Source: Polychytrium aggregatum (Eukaryota > Chytridiomycota > Chytridiomycetes > Polychytriales). Taken from it: a DNA stretch of 64,000 nucleotides. Of the stretch, positions 23,682 through 36,500 are shown one piece after another. The stretch covers positions 186,001-250,000 of the forward strand of contig NW_026516238.1 of NCBI RefSeq assembly GCF_025602895.1, written 5' to 3'. The position numbers and the translations under genes were made by a program. The stretch's first letter is position 1. Every line of letters starts with the position of its first letter. The notes under the pieces were generated by a model that had not been told where the DNA came from, made no database searches, and saw only the letters and a list, made by a program, of their open reading frames with translations.

Positions 23682-24384
23682 CTTGGGCGGCGAGCAGACC
23701 TGCACGGTGCTGTGAGATTCCGACGGAGGCGGTCGCAGGAAGGGCAGGGCAGGGCAGAGCCGAGCAGCGCACTGCCAGATCAAGCTACAAAACCCGGTCG
23801 GTCGGGCAAGACGAGGCGGGGACGATATGCAGGGCGGCCCAGGGCGGCCATTCCTCGGAACCGGCTTGCAATGAGCACAACCGGAACAGAAACCACGCAC
23901 AAACGCATTCGCGGAGAAGACACCGGGACGGGGCTGGTGGCGGCGACGGATGGTGAGGAACGGATATTCTCTGTATTCCACCAGGCCGTGTGCATCGCTC
24001 GAAGAGTCACCCAGCAACTGGGAGGGACGCCGGAAGCCAAACAGGAGGGAGGAAGGTACATTCACACACACCGATGTTGCAAACAGCAAACAGGAAGAAC
24101 CCAAAACAGCATCGTCGGTCTTGTGGGTTGGCAAGCCAGGCGACACGCAAGTTCATCGACGGTACAGGGGGTTATCGCTGTCGGCTGTTCACACCATACG
24201 AAGTAAAAAAAAAAAGAGGGATCAACCCGAGGGCGGAGCGAGCACGTTTCGGCGTCGCCGCAGAATCCATTTCCGAGCCAGGGATACTGGCTCTTGGAGC
24301 AAAGATAATGAGGGAAGGTAGGGAATATATCAGGCCGAAGAAGACGCCCCGGCCAGACGAAAGCAAGGATCGACGGACGCTGGC
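23682..24384. other. Intergenic stretch, no supported gene
   Basis: About 700 bp between the start of the carrier gene and the stop of the first DOMON-b561 gene. It contains an A11 tract near 24205-24216 and overlapping chance open frames only. Confidence 0.5.
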
Positions 24385-25966
24385 TTAGTAGCGGCCTTGC
24401 AGAGGCTTGTTCTGCTTGGGGCGAGACAGGGAGTGCTGTTCGGCATCTCCGGGCTTGGCTCGTCGGGTGCGGGTCTGCTGGACCTTGAGCAGGACAAAGA
24501 CGGCAACAACCAGGGCCAGCCACACGCCAATGACAACGTAGATCCAGGTGGGGGCAACGTAGAGAATGCATCCCAGGATGATGTTGACGATGGCGAGAAG
24601 GGTCACGAGTCGGCCAATGTACCAGTGCAACTTGTCATGGAAAGGAACGGAGGTGCGATCCTTGTTGTAGAGACGGTCGATGACGACACCGAGGACGATC
24701 TGGATGAGCATGAGGACAGTCAAGATCAGGCCAAGGATCTAGGAAAGCAAGAAAGAAAGGCGGGTTAGAGGTTGTGTTGGGTGGCAATGGTTGCGACAGC
24801 GGGCCGTGAATCGAGGCATCGTCAAGTGCTGGGATGCTCGTGTGGACAGAGTCAGGAGCGATCCAGGTATCGACCCAGTGTCGACAATCTCACGTCGGCC
24901 CCGCATCAGCCCAGGATTACTGATCCCCCGGTGGCCAATCGACAGTCTCAGCATCTCTACTTACGCCATGCAGACCCGTGTCGGCGTACGAAAAGTGGTA
25001 GTCGCCGGCAACTTGCTTTTGGTAAAAGATGAGCCAGAAGCCAACCAGGGCAAGGACACCGCAGCCAATGAACTACACAGAGCGAGACAGGGGACAGCAC
25101 GGTTAGCACCGATCCAACACGCGGGACAGTGTGCACGGACGGGTGACACCTACCATGAAGAACTGGTGCAGGCGGAACCACCAGTTGTGCCAGCGCTCCT
25201 TGAAGAACTGGGCGATAAAGATGCCGATCGGGGTGGACACCAGCCAGGCAAAGGTCATGAGATAGCCGTGGGCCACAGTGAAGTCGGGAAGACTGTCACC
25301 GCCAGTAATGTCGTCGGTGTCGGTGTTGCCGCTGCTACCATTGTTGCCGTTGTTGCCATTGTTACTGCCGGGGGGGCTGGGGGCGCCGTTGGAAGACTTG
25401 GGAGGAGGAGGGGTCGAGGGCGAGCCACTCTTGAAGGAGTTGGCCGAGGTCAGCAGCGAACCCTGGATGATTCCGCGGGTATTCCGGGCGTGCTGAACAA
25501 AGGTGGCGGCGTTGGGGTCGTTCGAGGTGGGCAGCGAGCCAGTGACGTACGCCCAGATGAAGGAGGAGGACGAGGCCCAGGAGCTGGGGACGATCACGGT
25601 CGCGACGTAGACATTGCTGGGGACGGCGACCTTGCTGGCCTGGTTGGCCACGATTGAGATGGCCTGCTGGTTGACGGGCGAGGGCAAGCTGTGGCCAGAG
25701 GCTTGGCGGTGCGAGACAGTGACGGAGCCGTCGGTGTTTTGCCAGACGACGACAATGTCGGAGCCAGACATCTTGGAGCCGGTGCCGAGGGCAAAGTACG
25801 AGAGGGTCTTTGGGATCTGGAAGCGCAGCTGCACGGCGCCGTTGGCGGCGGCATCAGCGTAGACCAGGACGCTGGAGGAGGCAGCGCTGAGGGAGATTTG
25901 GGCCCACGCCGAGGGGACCAGGAGACAGAGGGCGGCAAGGCATGCCAGGAAGGCTCTGGGCAGCAT
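24385..25966 (-). CDS. Secreted-type DOMON plus cytochrome b561 membrane protein, copy A
   Basis: Predicted trans-membrane redox protein: an extracellular heme or sugar-binding DOMON domain (as in the cytochrome part of cellobiose dehydrogenase) fused to a di-heme b561 that moves electrons across the membrane. Exons: 25966-25154, 25072-24965, 24738-24385; 424 residues. The signal peptide is MLPRAFLACLAALCLL up to AWAQ. DOMON motifs: YFALGTGSKMSGSDIVVVWQ, PSSWASSSSFIWAYVTGS. A Gly/Asn/Ser/Pro linker follows, then b561 with conserved His in VAHGYLM, FRLHQFF, DTGLHG and HWYIGR. The tail is short and basic. It has a paralogue 2.5 kb further right with the same order of domains and the same intron positions around the second b561 segment. 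A role in extracellular metal or ascorbate redox is inferred. Confidence 0.9.
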
Positions 25967-28521
25967 GCTGGGCGAGAATCGGCGGCGAAATGCTTGGGAT
26001 GGGGCCGAGGTGGATCTTCAGCAGGACAGGGGGGTCGCTGATGCAACGATGCTGAGGAAGGGCGACGAGGCGGGAGAAGCCGCGGAATATATAGCCTGGA
26101 GCCGCGCGGTGATGCAACACGGACTGACGCATCAGGCCACGGCGGCAGGCCGGTGCCCGCGCCGCTGACGCAAATAGAACGGAGCGCACAGGGACAGCGG
26201 AGTGGAGAACAATAAGGGAGGCAGAACAGGAACAGTGGCGGACAACAGAGAGAAAATGAAGGGTGGCGATGGTACCACGGCGCGGAGGGTCCCACGGCGC
26301 GGGCACATGCACAACGGCGTGCAGCGTGCAATGTGCAATGTGTGCAATGGCAATGGCAATGGCAATGGCAATGGCAATGGCAATGGGCAATGGCAATGTG
26401 TGGAAGGTGCAAGACCAGGATGCGCGGCGGCTCCATGATTGAGACCTGTATCGATCTCAGACAGGCGACGATTGCGCATCCTCGCCGTCCCCCCACCACA
26501 AGAGCAACCGCACCAGACCCCAGCACGGCAGCACCGCAACAGGCAAAGGGCAAAGACAGCGCCTGTCCACTCAACCGCCGACAGATTTGCCGATCAAAGG
26601 CGCCAGGCTGCGTGCGCGTCAGCAAGGCGGCCGGACACAGCGCCTGTCCGTTCGTGTGCCCACCCCCTTGTCACGCTGACAAGGGACGGCGGATCCGCTG
26701 CGGCGCTGCGGCCGGGCTGTGTGACGTCGGTAAATAGCCAGCGATGCTGCGCACCAACGAACCGCGTGCCCAGCGCGGTAGGCACGGGGTCCCGGGTGGC
26801 GGGATGGCGGGATAAATTAGTAATACGCGCGCTGATTGGACGGCGCCGGTTTGCTGGTTTGGATCGGGCCTGGCTGGCACGGCGTGGGGCGGGCGGACGG
26901 GGAGCGGACGGGGAGCGGACGGGGAGCGGACGGGGGAGACAGACCAGGGCCGGGTGCGAGACAGCAGTTGCAGACGGCAGCTGCAGACGGAGCAGTTGGC
27001 CAGACCGTCATGGTGACGGAGGAGGAGACCAAGACAGAGAGACGGAGGGAGGCATGAAAAGCGGGTGCATGGAGGGGTGCGCCCGCAAGCGGAGGCCCCG
27101 AGCCGGCGCCCGCGACACGACACGGATTCGGCCGACGGTGCACGGCCTCGGCCCAGGGTGCGCCAACACCAAGCGTGGAACGAACCGAGGAAAGAAGACA
27201 TGCGCATGGACTTCAAGCCTTCAAAGACTCCAAAGGCCCCAAGAAGGAAGGAGCCACACAATGGGTCCCAGCCTGAATCGCACCGCAAAGTCAGGCTGCT
27301 CCATCCACCCATCCATCCACAATCTACGGCTGCCATCGCTTGTCTCGAGCCTGTCGGTGGATTGCATCCGTCTCGCCATCTCGGCCCTCCTATCGATCCG
27401 GCCCTCCTGTCGATCTGGCAATGTTGCCATCCTGACCATGCTGTCGGCCTGGCAATGTTGCCGAGCTGACCACCCTTCGCCCACCGTGTCTGAGCATCTG
27501 TGGTGGCACCGCTCACAAGCACGAGACGAGCACATCGGGCTGCCCGGGAGGTTGAGCATCACCGGGTCGTCCTGCGCGAGCCTCCCTGTCCTCGACGCCT
27601 CCTGCTGCATCCCTTGGTCCACCTTGCTCTGGGCCGTTCCCATGACGTCCAAATCCCCCCCCCTCGCCTTCCTGTGCTGGTCTGGTGGCCATCCTGTCGC
27701 CCTGTGCTCTTGTCTGAGGGGACCAATGCATCTCCTGTGTTCCCGTCTGGTGCCCACCCCTCGCCTTTCTGCCTTCCTGCCCACCGAATATCACGTCCCG
27801 TCGTCGTCATCGCCATCCATATGCCCGCCACCGCAACACTTTTTCGGCCACAAATGCTCCACCCGACTCGCTCAGCAGCCACCCGTGCCCAGCGTCTGCT
27901 TCCTGGGAGGTCCCCTTCGTTCCATGCTTGTCCGTCCATGTGCTTTCCGTGCTCGCCGGGCAATATGTCGTTCGGTCCACATGCCCTTCCAACCCATTTG
28001 TCCTCTCCCTCAGTCCCGCAAATCGAGAAAGGCGCTCGCTTCTGCTATTGCCAGCGTGACGGCGCCACCGAGACCACCGGACCTGCTCAGCGCACCTCGG
28101 TGCCTTGGTGCCCCTCGTCGAAAGCGACAGCCACCGACCCAGCATGAGGGTCGCGTGTGGCCTGCCAGGCGCAGACCATGCACTGTGCATTTGAGATCTC
28201 GTCGGCATTGTCTCGCTGCGTTTCCGCAGGTTTGCTGACTCGAAGGTCGCATCAATCACCAGCCGATGGTTTGAATCATTTCAATTGTATTCGAGTGAAT
28301 CGCGCTCGATCGCATCGTATAGATTTGTAAGAGTTCCACCCGTTTGAGGGAAAGAAAGCAGCAACCAGAAAATAGAAACCAGAAAATAGAATCCAGAAAA
28401 TAGAAACACTACAAAGTGATTGCCATAGGATGATGAGGGTAGTCAGAAAGAAAGGCAGAAATTTGGCCCCTGCGCTGCAAGGTGCCCCAGTTCTCCCGCT
28501 GTTGTGCTATCGTCGTTCCAG
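25967..28521. other. Long intergenic stretch between the DOMON-b561 paralogues
   Basis: About 2.5 kb. A forward open frame of 599 codons (26439-28238) and overlapping reverse frames of 180-280 codons are present, all Arg/Cys/Pro/Ser-rich with no motif, so I treat them as chance. Repeats: AATGGC hexamers at 26344-26398, GGGAGCGGAC units at about 26890-26935, and three copies of a CCAGAAAATAGAA unit at about 28361-28408. It includes the copy A promoter and copy B 3' UTR. Confidence 0.5.
26344..26398. repeat. (AATGGC)n hexanucleotide repeat
   Basis: About eight CAATGG units with one extra G near 26385. Located upstream of DOMON-b561 copy A. Confidence 0.95.
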
Positions 28522-31259
28522 TCAATTGCGCCGCATCGAGCCGGAGCCGGAGCCTGAGCCTGAGCCTGTTTCGTCGAGTCTCTGGGGCCCAGGTGAGTTG
28601 TCGTTGCGGCCGCGTCGGTTCAGCGACGCACTTCTGTCGCTGTAATTCGCAACGAATCTTCGGCCCTCGCTACCGCTGCTGCCAGTCGACGACGAGCCTA
28701 TGGTGCCGTTCCAGTTGGAGGAGCCGCCAGTCGGCCGTCCCCGGGGCGCGCTGCCAGAGGGGTCGTTCAGTCGGGGCATCGGTGGAGTCGCCCCAAAGCC
28801 CTCGGGTGTATCCAGACGCCGTCTGGAAAGCGAGGTGTTGGGTGTGTCCAGGTTCCGGCTGCGGGGGGTGTCGATCGTCGAGGCCTTGGACAGCGTATCG
28901 GCTCGGTTCATAGACCCAGGAGTTCGCTGCGTCTGCCAAGGCTGGTCTTCGGGCGCTCTCTCGGACCAGGCAGAGGAATGGTGACTGTTGGCATCAAAGG
29001 CCTTGTTGCTCGGGAGCCGCTCGATCGTGTCGGGGCGGGCCGGCATGCCGCCGCGGCTCATGCTACTGCTTCGGGAGGCCTGGAGCCCCTTGAATGCGTC
29101 TGAGTTGGCAGGGCGTCCAAGCGAGTTGGTCGGGTAGCGTCGCAGAGAGGCAGTGTCGCCGGTCGGGTTGCGTTTCAATGAGGCATCGCCGGTGGTTGGC
29201 AGGCGCAACAGCTTGACCGACTCGGATCCGGGCAGGTGCTCAAAATCGTGTCCCTTGGACTTGCTGAGATGCCGGCTGTATGCAAGCAATACAAAGACCA
29301 CCAGCCATGCTGCCAGGATGAGCCCAATGACCAGCCAGATCGTTGGATCCACGCCGTACAGAATGCAGCCGAGCACAATGTTGATGATCGACAGCAGCGT
29401 CGTCAGACGGCCCAGATGCCAGTGGGCCTTGTCGCGAACAGGGACCGATGTGCGGTGCTTGTCGTACATCCGATCGATGACGATGCCCAGGATGATCTGG
29501 CCAAGCATGGCGATGGTGATGATGAGCCCGAGAAGCTGGGATAGACGACAGAGATAGTGGGGATTCGTTAGCCCGACAGCATCAAGCCGAATGCAAGAGG
29601 ACTGAAATCAGGCGATGCGACCGATGCGCTGGGCTGCAGGTCAGAGCATCGAGCGACAAAGGCAGTGCAGACTATCGCTGATAACCGGCGCAAAGCACCC
29701 TGCTGGGAAGGTCCAGACGAGTCGCATAGCCACAGGCCTCGGGAAACACATACCCCATGCAGACCCGTGTCGTTGTATGCAAAGTGGTAGTCGCCGGCAA
29801 CTTGCTTCTGATAGAATATCAGGATGAATGCCGTCAGGCAGAGTGCTCCACAGCCAACGAACTGTGATGAGGCAGCGGCAAGACGCGAAACAAGCAGCCA
29901 AGGGGGGTTAGCACTTTGATCGGGGTCGATTCGTCGTCCATCCAAGTTGCCACCAGCAAAATGGACCGAAGCAGAAGCAGAGACAGGACATACCATGAAC
30001 AGCTGGTGGAGGCGGAACCACCACTTGTCGAGTGACTTTTTGCAGAACTGGGCAACCAGAATGCCGGCCGGACAGGCAATCATCCAAGCAAAGCCCATCA
30101 GATAGCCGTGTACGACCGTAAAGTCTGGAGGATCAGCTTGGCTGTCATCCGAGTTGTCTTGGCCCGATCCAGCGGTCGGAGTGGCTGTCGGAGCTGGGTT
30201 GGGCTGGATGGAACTCGAGCGAGTGGGGGATGCAGAGCCAGCTGAGGGCGAGACCGAGGCCGTCACGGATGAGCCGGAGGCAGATGCAGCACCAGAGTTG
30301 GTGGACGCAGGAGGTGCCGAAGGTGCAGGCGGAGGACCGTTGGCCTGGGCGAACGAGTTCTGGGGAACAAACAGGCCGCCCGAGAGCGTTCCTCTCGTTC
30401 GGCTCGAGTGCTGGGAAAAGCTGGCGGTGGGGTCGTTGGTGTTGGGCGACGAGCCCGAGACATAAGCCCAGATGAACGAGCCGAGCGAGCCCCAGGAGGA
30501 CGGCACCTGGACGGTGATGACAAAGGTGTTGGCCGGCACGGCAACCTGGTTGGGCTGATCATTTTGGAGCACGGCGATGCTGCTCTGGTCGCCCGGCTGT
30601 GGGAGCGAGTGGCCGGTGGCATGGCGGAACGAGGCCACGACAGAGCCGTCCGAGTTTTGCCAGACAACCTGCGGCGAGGGGAGGGAAGGAATACGAATGG
30701 CAAACGTGAGGAGGCTGCGTCGAGCCAAGGGGAGGCGGGCGGGTGGTATCGGTGGTATGCAAGCCAGGGTCCTGGCCAAGGGGTATGACATGTCCAAGCG
30801 CCGGCATCCCAGCACAGCCCGCTGTGGGCCAAGAGCGAAACCCACCACAATGTCGGAACCCTTCATGGACGATCCCGTTCCGACGGCAAAGTAGGCCAGG
30901 TTGTTGGGGACATGCAGACGGAGCTTGAGCGAGCCGTCGCTGTTGGTGTCGGCATAGATGGCGACTTGCGAGCTGCCGGTCGAGACGGTGCTCTGGGCGT
31001 GGGATACTGGCAGGGCGGCAATGGCAGATTGTCAGAAACCAGGTGTTGCCGAGAATCGACGGAGCCGATGGCCAGCCTCGCCGCACATCGAATGCTGCAC
31101 ATCCAGCCTCCTGCCCGACATGCATCGCAACAGCCGCGGCTCCAGGCTGGGAGGAGACCGCCGTCGTCCTGCACCAGCCCTGATCCACCAGGACGACTCA
31201 CCTGTAGAGCAGACCGCCAGCAGCCACCAGAGACGGCAGAAGAACGAGCCCAAGCGCAT
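28522..31259 (-). CDS. DOMON plus cytochrome b561 membrane protein with long Ser/Arg-rich tail, copy B
   Basis: Paralogue of the gene at 24.4-26.0 kb. Exons: 31259-31202, 31006-30846, 30668-29994, 29861-29754, 29535-28522, all in phase; 671 residues. The signal peptide is split by intron 1 (MRLGSFFCRLWWLLAVCST, then VSHAQ). DOMON: YFAVGTGSSMKGSDIVVVWQ and PSSWGSLGSFIWAYVSGS. Ser/Pro/Thr linker, then b561 with His in VVHGYLM, FRLHQLF, DTGLHG and HWHLGR. Compared with copy A it gained two introns in the DOMON part and has about 240 extra C-terminal residues, Ser/Arg/Asn-rich, ending in a (Gly-Ser)n run encoded by a CCGGAG/CCTGAG repeat. The tail is on the cytosolic side if topology follows b561, and could be a phosphorylated regulatory region (inference). 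Confidence 0.9.
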
Positions 31260-32115
31260 CGGTCTGGTTCTTGGCAGGAAGATGAGGAGGATGGCGGCCA
31301 GAGCCAGATCGTCGAGCGTTCGGCTGGAGAGCAGACCGGCAACAGCGAGCGCCGGCGACCCAACTCGCAGACCATCGCACCCCCCTTGGCCTTTGGCAAA
31401 AGAAAGCGGTCGACGGTTGGCTGGAGCTCAGCTGCCCACCACAAAGACATCCGCGACTGCGACACCGACGAATGCTTGTTTGGCTGCATATCCCTGTTCC
31501 GTGTCAAGAGAGCAGGCGGTGGGACAGAGGAGCAAGGCTCGGTGGCTGCTCTGGCCACAGAGGCCCTTCACCAACCAACCAACACCGCCATCAAGGCCAG
31601 GGACCGCACAAGGAACAAGCGTCGGCAAAAGTGTCTGCCCTCGACTGGACCAGGAGCGGCACTGCCGAAACGCACGCGGCCGATGGAATGCGGTGGGTTG
31701 CGATGGATGCGATGGCTGCGATGGATGCGATGGATGCGAGGAATGCGTTCGGTTGCGAGGAAAAACAGCACCACCACCGCCGTTGACGAGCAAGACTGCT
31801 CTGTATCGGCTCAGCAGCCCAACCAAGCTGGCCCAGCCAGCCCATGGCTGCTCTTCTCCAGACCCGCAACGGCCGCGTGGTCGCCAAACCCAGCGAAGTG
31901 CTGTCCAAGCCGTGATCGGCTGATCCGCCCGCTTTTCCCTTTCCCTTCTCGTCGGGCGGGCGACAGCCAAGTCGGTCGATGAGATGTAATGTTCGCTGCG
32001 ACTCCATCCACACAAGCAGGTCCGACACGCACTCCGAATGCAGACCGTGGCTCTGATGCACCAGAGCGCCGGTGTCGATGCCGATAGTCCCAGGGAATCA
32101 AGCCGGGGCGGAGGC
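31260..32115. other. Intergenic stretch, no supported gene
   Basis: About 850 bp between the 5' end of DOMON-b561 copy B and the 3' end of the LIM gene. A GATGGATGC/GATGGCTGC degenerate repeat lies at about 31697-31742. Only chance open frames are seen. Confidence 0.5.
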
Positions 32116-32913
32116 TCAGACTTTGGTTGCCGGGGCTTGCGACGGGTCGTCTTGGCCGGCGCCCTTCTGGATATTGCCAATGTTTTCGATTGGCTTCTTG
32201 GGGGCGGCTACGGAGCGGCGAGGATACTCAAGTCAGCAGATGGTGCCATCGGCGGGTCGGAGCCGCCGCTTTCCAGCCAGCAGACGAATCGCATCCTTAC
32301 CGAGTGCATGCTGGGTCGATATCGTGTCCAAGCCAAAGGACGGCGCCTCGCCGGTTCCGACTTGGGTCTTGTGCAGCCCTTCCGTGGTCTTCTTCGGGGC
32401 ATCTGTAGAGGATGGATGGGGAGTGACGGTGAGCAGGGACACTGACCCACGCAGTCGAGCCAGGGCCTGCGATATGGCCTGCCAAGCACATCCCATGGCG
32501 GCACGATGCTCCCGGAAGCAGAGCGGCGGACTCACGCAAGGCATGCATCACCGAGACCGAGTCGCTGACTGTGGTGGCTTTGGGCTTGGGGAGGTGCTTC
32601 TCACACCAAACGGCGCCGTTGGCTGCCTTGAAGTTCTTGAGGTTCAGAGAAATACCGCATTCTGCGTCCGCGCACTTGAAGCAGCCCTGTGCGAGACATG
32701 ACACCCTGGAGAGTTAGCGCGCAGGAACTCCAAAGCGGTTCGGAGAATGTGACCGTGCGAACCTCGACGGAGCAAACGCCGAATGACCGCGGAGATGCTG
32801 GTCCATGCCCAATGCACCGCAGGACATACCTTATGATACCAGTGGCCAGCAGCCTCGACTTTTTCGGTCTGGTAGACCACCTTGTTGCAGGCACCACAAT
32901 CCTGAGAGACCAT
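32116..32913 (-). CDS. Small single-LIM-domain protein (LASP/CRP-like)
   Basis: LIM domains are double zinc fingers that bind proteins, often at the actin cytoskeleton. Exons: 32913-32830, 32686-32536, 32402-32301, 32207-32116, in phase; 142 residues. The LIM domain occupies residues 6-60: CGACNKVVYQTEKV, then GHWYHKGCFKCADAEC and WCEKH, giving the zinc ligands C-C-H-C-C-C-C-H in order. The first exon ends inside finger 1. The rest (residues 60-142) is Lys/Pro/Ala-rich without a second LIM or an SH3 domain, with two APKK-type motifs. The VYxTEK sequence is typical of LASP and CRP LIM domains. The start ATG at 32913 leaves only five residues before the first Cys; an upstream non-coding or tiny exon is possible. 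Confidence 0.85.
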
Positions 32914-33565
32914 CGGTGCAGTTGGATGAAATGGGGAATATCGCTGAGCGGGTGAAGGATGCTCTTGAACGGGTTGATGGGCTGGAATGGACCAGCGGCA
33001 GAGCTCAAGGATGGTGCGAATCAGGACGACGGCGAGTCGGAATTTGGAAGGTGCAGCAGTCCATTGTTTGCGGCCTCCATCAGGATTCACATTCGATTTG
33101 GTTGAATGATGTCGACCAGCGCTTGGACTGTTGTGGAGACATTGGGGTCTTGGACAGTCTCCCTGGGACAGACACGCAGGAAGATAACTTGACCCGCTTG
33201 GCCGTTGCTGGCCGAGTATGACACCATCTCAACTTTGGTGTATTGTGTTCGAACAAGACGATGTCCGTTGTGTCAAGACACTGGACGGCCCAGAGCACAC
33301 ATAGCGCACCCAAGGCCCACATGGAGGCCGAGCGACTCGTTTGTCTCGATCACCCTATCGTCGAGAGCCACACCTTGTACAGAGCTATCCAGAGGGTCGA
33401 ATGCATAGTATATATCAAGGCTGCTCTGCAAAGCGGCAGTCGGGACAGGGAACAATCACACGGCCTGCCCACTGCAGCCTGCAGATCACTGCGCTGAAGA
33501 CCATGGTTGATGTGAAGAGCACACATCGGCGGGCCTGTTCGGCGTGAGCCTGCTGCACTCCAGCA
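32914..33565. other. Intergenic stretch, no supported gene
   Basis: About 650 bp between the LIM gene start and the stop of the receptor gene. I see nothing beyond short chance open frames. Confidence 0.5.
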
Positions 33566-36500
33566 TCACACCCTGTCTTCGATGGTCTTGGCACGAGACA
33601 AACGAATCGAGCGAATCGTGTTGCCGATCTTCCTCTTCTTCTCTGGAGGTATCTTTGAGAATATCTTGACGGGCACCAGCAGGACACAGGGTATGATCGT
33701 TGCGATTGTCTCTTCGACCAGCGAGTCAGTCGATTCGATTCCATACTGGTCCAGGAGGTACTTTTGACGAAGCTCGAGAGAAAACACGACTATCAAAGCC
33801 ATGTATCCGACGATTCTGACGGCGTTGTCAGCCGCCAGCTTGTATGGCATCACAAACGTACTGTGGTCGGGCATAATGTCAGCGACAGACGACCTGCCAA
33901 TGGTCGGCGAGCCCCACCACATCACCAACATGTCGTCTCGCCAATGCCTGTTGGTGTCAGCGACGGTTCCCAGCCACGTCCGCATACTGCATACTGCATA
34001 CCGCACAAGCAAAAACATCCACAGAATGAGAAGTGTTGCGTATCTGGGCGTGTAGGCTGAGATGGTGGGAATACGGCGTCACTACCATGGCCGGTCTTGG
34101 ATGATCTTCGAGGACCGTGTGACATCCCGCCGAGCCATGTACAAGCGTCATTGTGGCCGATACCCACCTCCTGTCGAACGAAGCAGCAGCGGCAGTCCGA
34201 CGATCATGGAGCGCTCTATCAGGTCCACCGACATCCACCAACGATACCGTCGAACGTAGCAGCTGTACAGATCATAGAATGGATCCGTTACTTCCGATTC
34301 GACTGAGGGCACATTCGATTCGCTGTGTTTGCGACAGACAATGAGCGTCGATGCCTTGTTTGCAGTCCTTTCTTTGTCTCGCTGATAAAATCCCCGACGG
34401 AAGATGACACTGGGAAGTACGATCACTTGGGCGACCAGGATGATGCCGGACAACACCGCCACGGTTGTGTGGGAATCGGTCCAACACTGGCATCCGATCC
34501 GCCGATGGTGACAGTGGCGATGGTGGTGAGAGCGGTGGTGGGAGTGGTGTTGGCATGGTGGGTCGAGTCGAATGGATCCCAGATCAGTCCGACTCCAGAG
34601 TGACCCGATTCAAACGCACTGCCTCCACTCCAGCAGCAAGCAACGGCAAGCAGCGGCAAGCAGCGGCAAGCAGCGGCAACGCACCTGGACCGACGGATAG
34701 TCCCAAACGACCGATGGAAACCCCTCGATGGCCCGACAGGACAGGATCGTCACGGCTGGAGAGCACTGGTCAGTTCATCGCCTCATGCAAGCACCGACAC
34801 ATTCAAAGTGCTGACCCATTCAAAGCACTGACCCATTCGATTCACCCGTCGAAGCCACTCCCTCGTCGACATTGCTCACTCGACCACGCTCCCCCCCCCG
34901 GCGACTGTGCTGGCATCTCACCTGTGCTGTACACCGGACTGAAGCTGAACAGCGCCAAGACGATGACCGATCGAGTCAGCGAGTGTTTGAAGCTGGTGTC
35001 GAGGTACGGAAACCACCGAACTATCGTCTTCCAGGCCCTCCTGGCCAGCGGGCCTCGATTCGGACTCCTGAGCACTTGGATCAGAACATGCCACAGTCCC
35101 AGGCAGACGACCATCGCCATCACCATCACATAGGCCGAGATCATTTTGGCAAACTGGTCGAGTGGGAGGATGCATCCATTTCCGCCACTTTGGATGTTCA
35201 AGCTCAGGGTCAGAAACGCCAGGGCTCGAGACAGGGCCGTTGTGTGGTCAAAGTCCAGGAGGTAGGCAACCTGGTACACAAATATCTGAGATGGATGCAG
35301 AGACAGCGTGAGTTCATGGAGCATGTCCATCCTTGCCAGACAGCCAGTCGCCGCAGGGTCCACGGCGATGTTCTTGCCGCTCTTGCCGCATACTCGCAGC
35401 ATACTCGCAGCATACTCGCCGCATACTCGCCGCATACTCGCCGCATACTCGCAACACGAATGCTTACCAGGTCGACCAGAAATCCCTCCTTGGATGTTGG
35501 AATCACACACAGAATGCAGACGACAACGAAAATAGCAACAAATGCCGCGACTCCGACAGCAATGTTGCTGCCGAGGCTGTCGCAGTGGGTGCATTGGCCG
35601 CCCCATTCGTACTGGCCGCTGGGACACTGCGAACAGAGCCTGAAGAGTCCCGAGCTGTCAGCCGTCGTTGTCGCCATCGCCGTTGGTTGCATCTGCACGG
35701 ATGTGCTGCTGTGCGTGGATGTGCTGCTGTTCACTTCCACTCTGTCATCGACCCTCAAAGCAGCGACCGTATCACCGATCCAATCCATCACATCAGCGAC
35801 CATACCACCGACCCAACCTCCCTCGTGTTCCCAGCGCCATCTCGATCGAGTCCCTGCCGATACATACACTCCGCTGTGTTCGTGGATGCACTGGTTTCCA
35901 CCACCGATCGGGCATGCGTTTGGACAGCCTGTTCAAGGCAGAATGGTGAGTATCTGCACCATCGAGATCGCACCAGCAGCATGCCAGCAGCGGCCGTGGG
36001 GCACCAACGAGCTCACAGTTTGCGGTTGCATCGCACAGATAGAATGCGGAATCGATTGCCGAGGCATTCGCGTTGTACCAATAGCCCTTGGCGATCATGA
36101 TGCTGCCACTCTGGCACACCGCGCCAACAGGACAGGGCTTGCAGGTCGAATTGGAGTTCAGATTGTATGTTCCTGTGGCAATGGATTCGATCTGTGAGCA
36201 CCAGCAGGGTCAATGTGTCGACTATCTGCAGAGTCTATGTGTCGACCATCCGCAGCGATGCGGGTGCTGTCTGCGTTTCGTCGAGAGCTTTATCTTCCGA
36301 GTGCGAGGCAGTCCAGGCATACCCTCAGGACATGGGACACAGAGCTGCGACACCACTTCACTGGAATACGACTGCCATCCAGGCGGACACACTGAAGCGG
36401 GTCCGTGAGGTGGTCCATGGAGTGATCCGTGGAGTGGTCCGCGGAGTTAGTCTGAGGAGTTAGTCTGTGGACGTGGTGCATCGGCGAGCGACGGCGTCGG

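Noticed and set aside
26439-28238. A 599-codon forward open frame between the DOMON-b561 genes
   Set aside because: Arg/Pro/Cys/Ser-rich throughout, overlapped by equally long reverse frames, with no domain, signal or splice support. Long chance frames are expected in GC-rich DNA.
35388-35453. CRISPR-like array
   Set aside because: Units are only 12 bp and directly adjacent with no unique spacers; it is a simple minisatellite in a eukaryotic intron.
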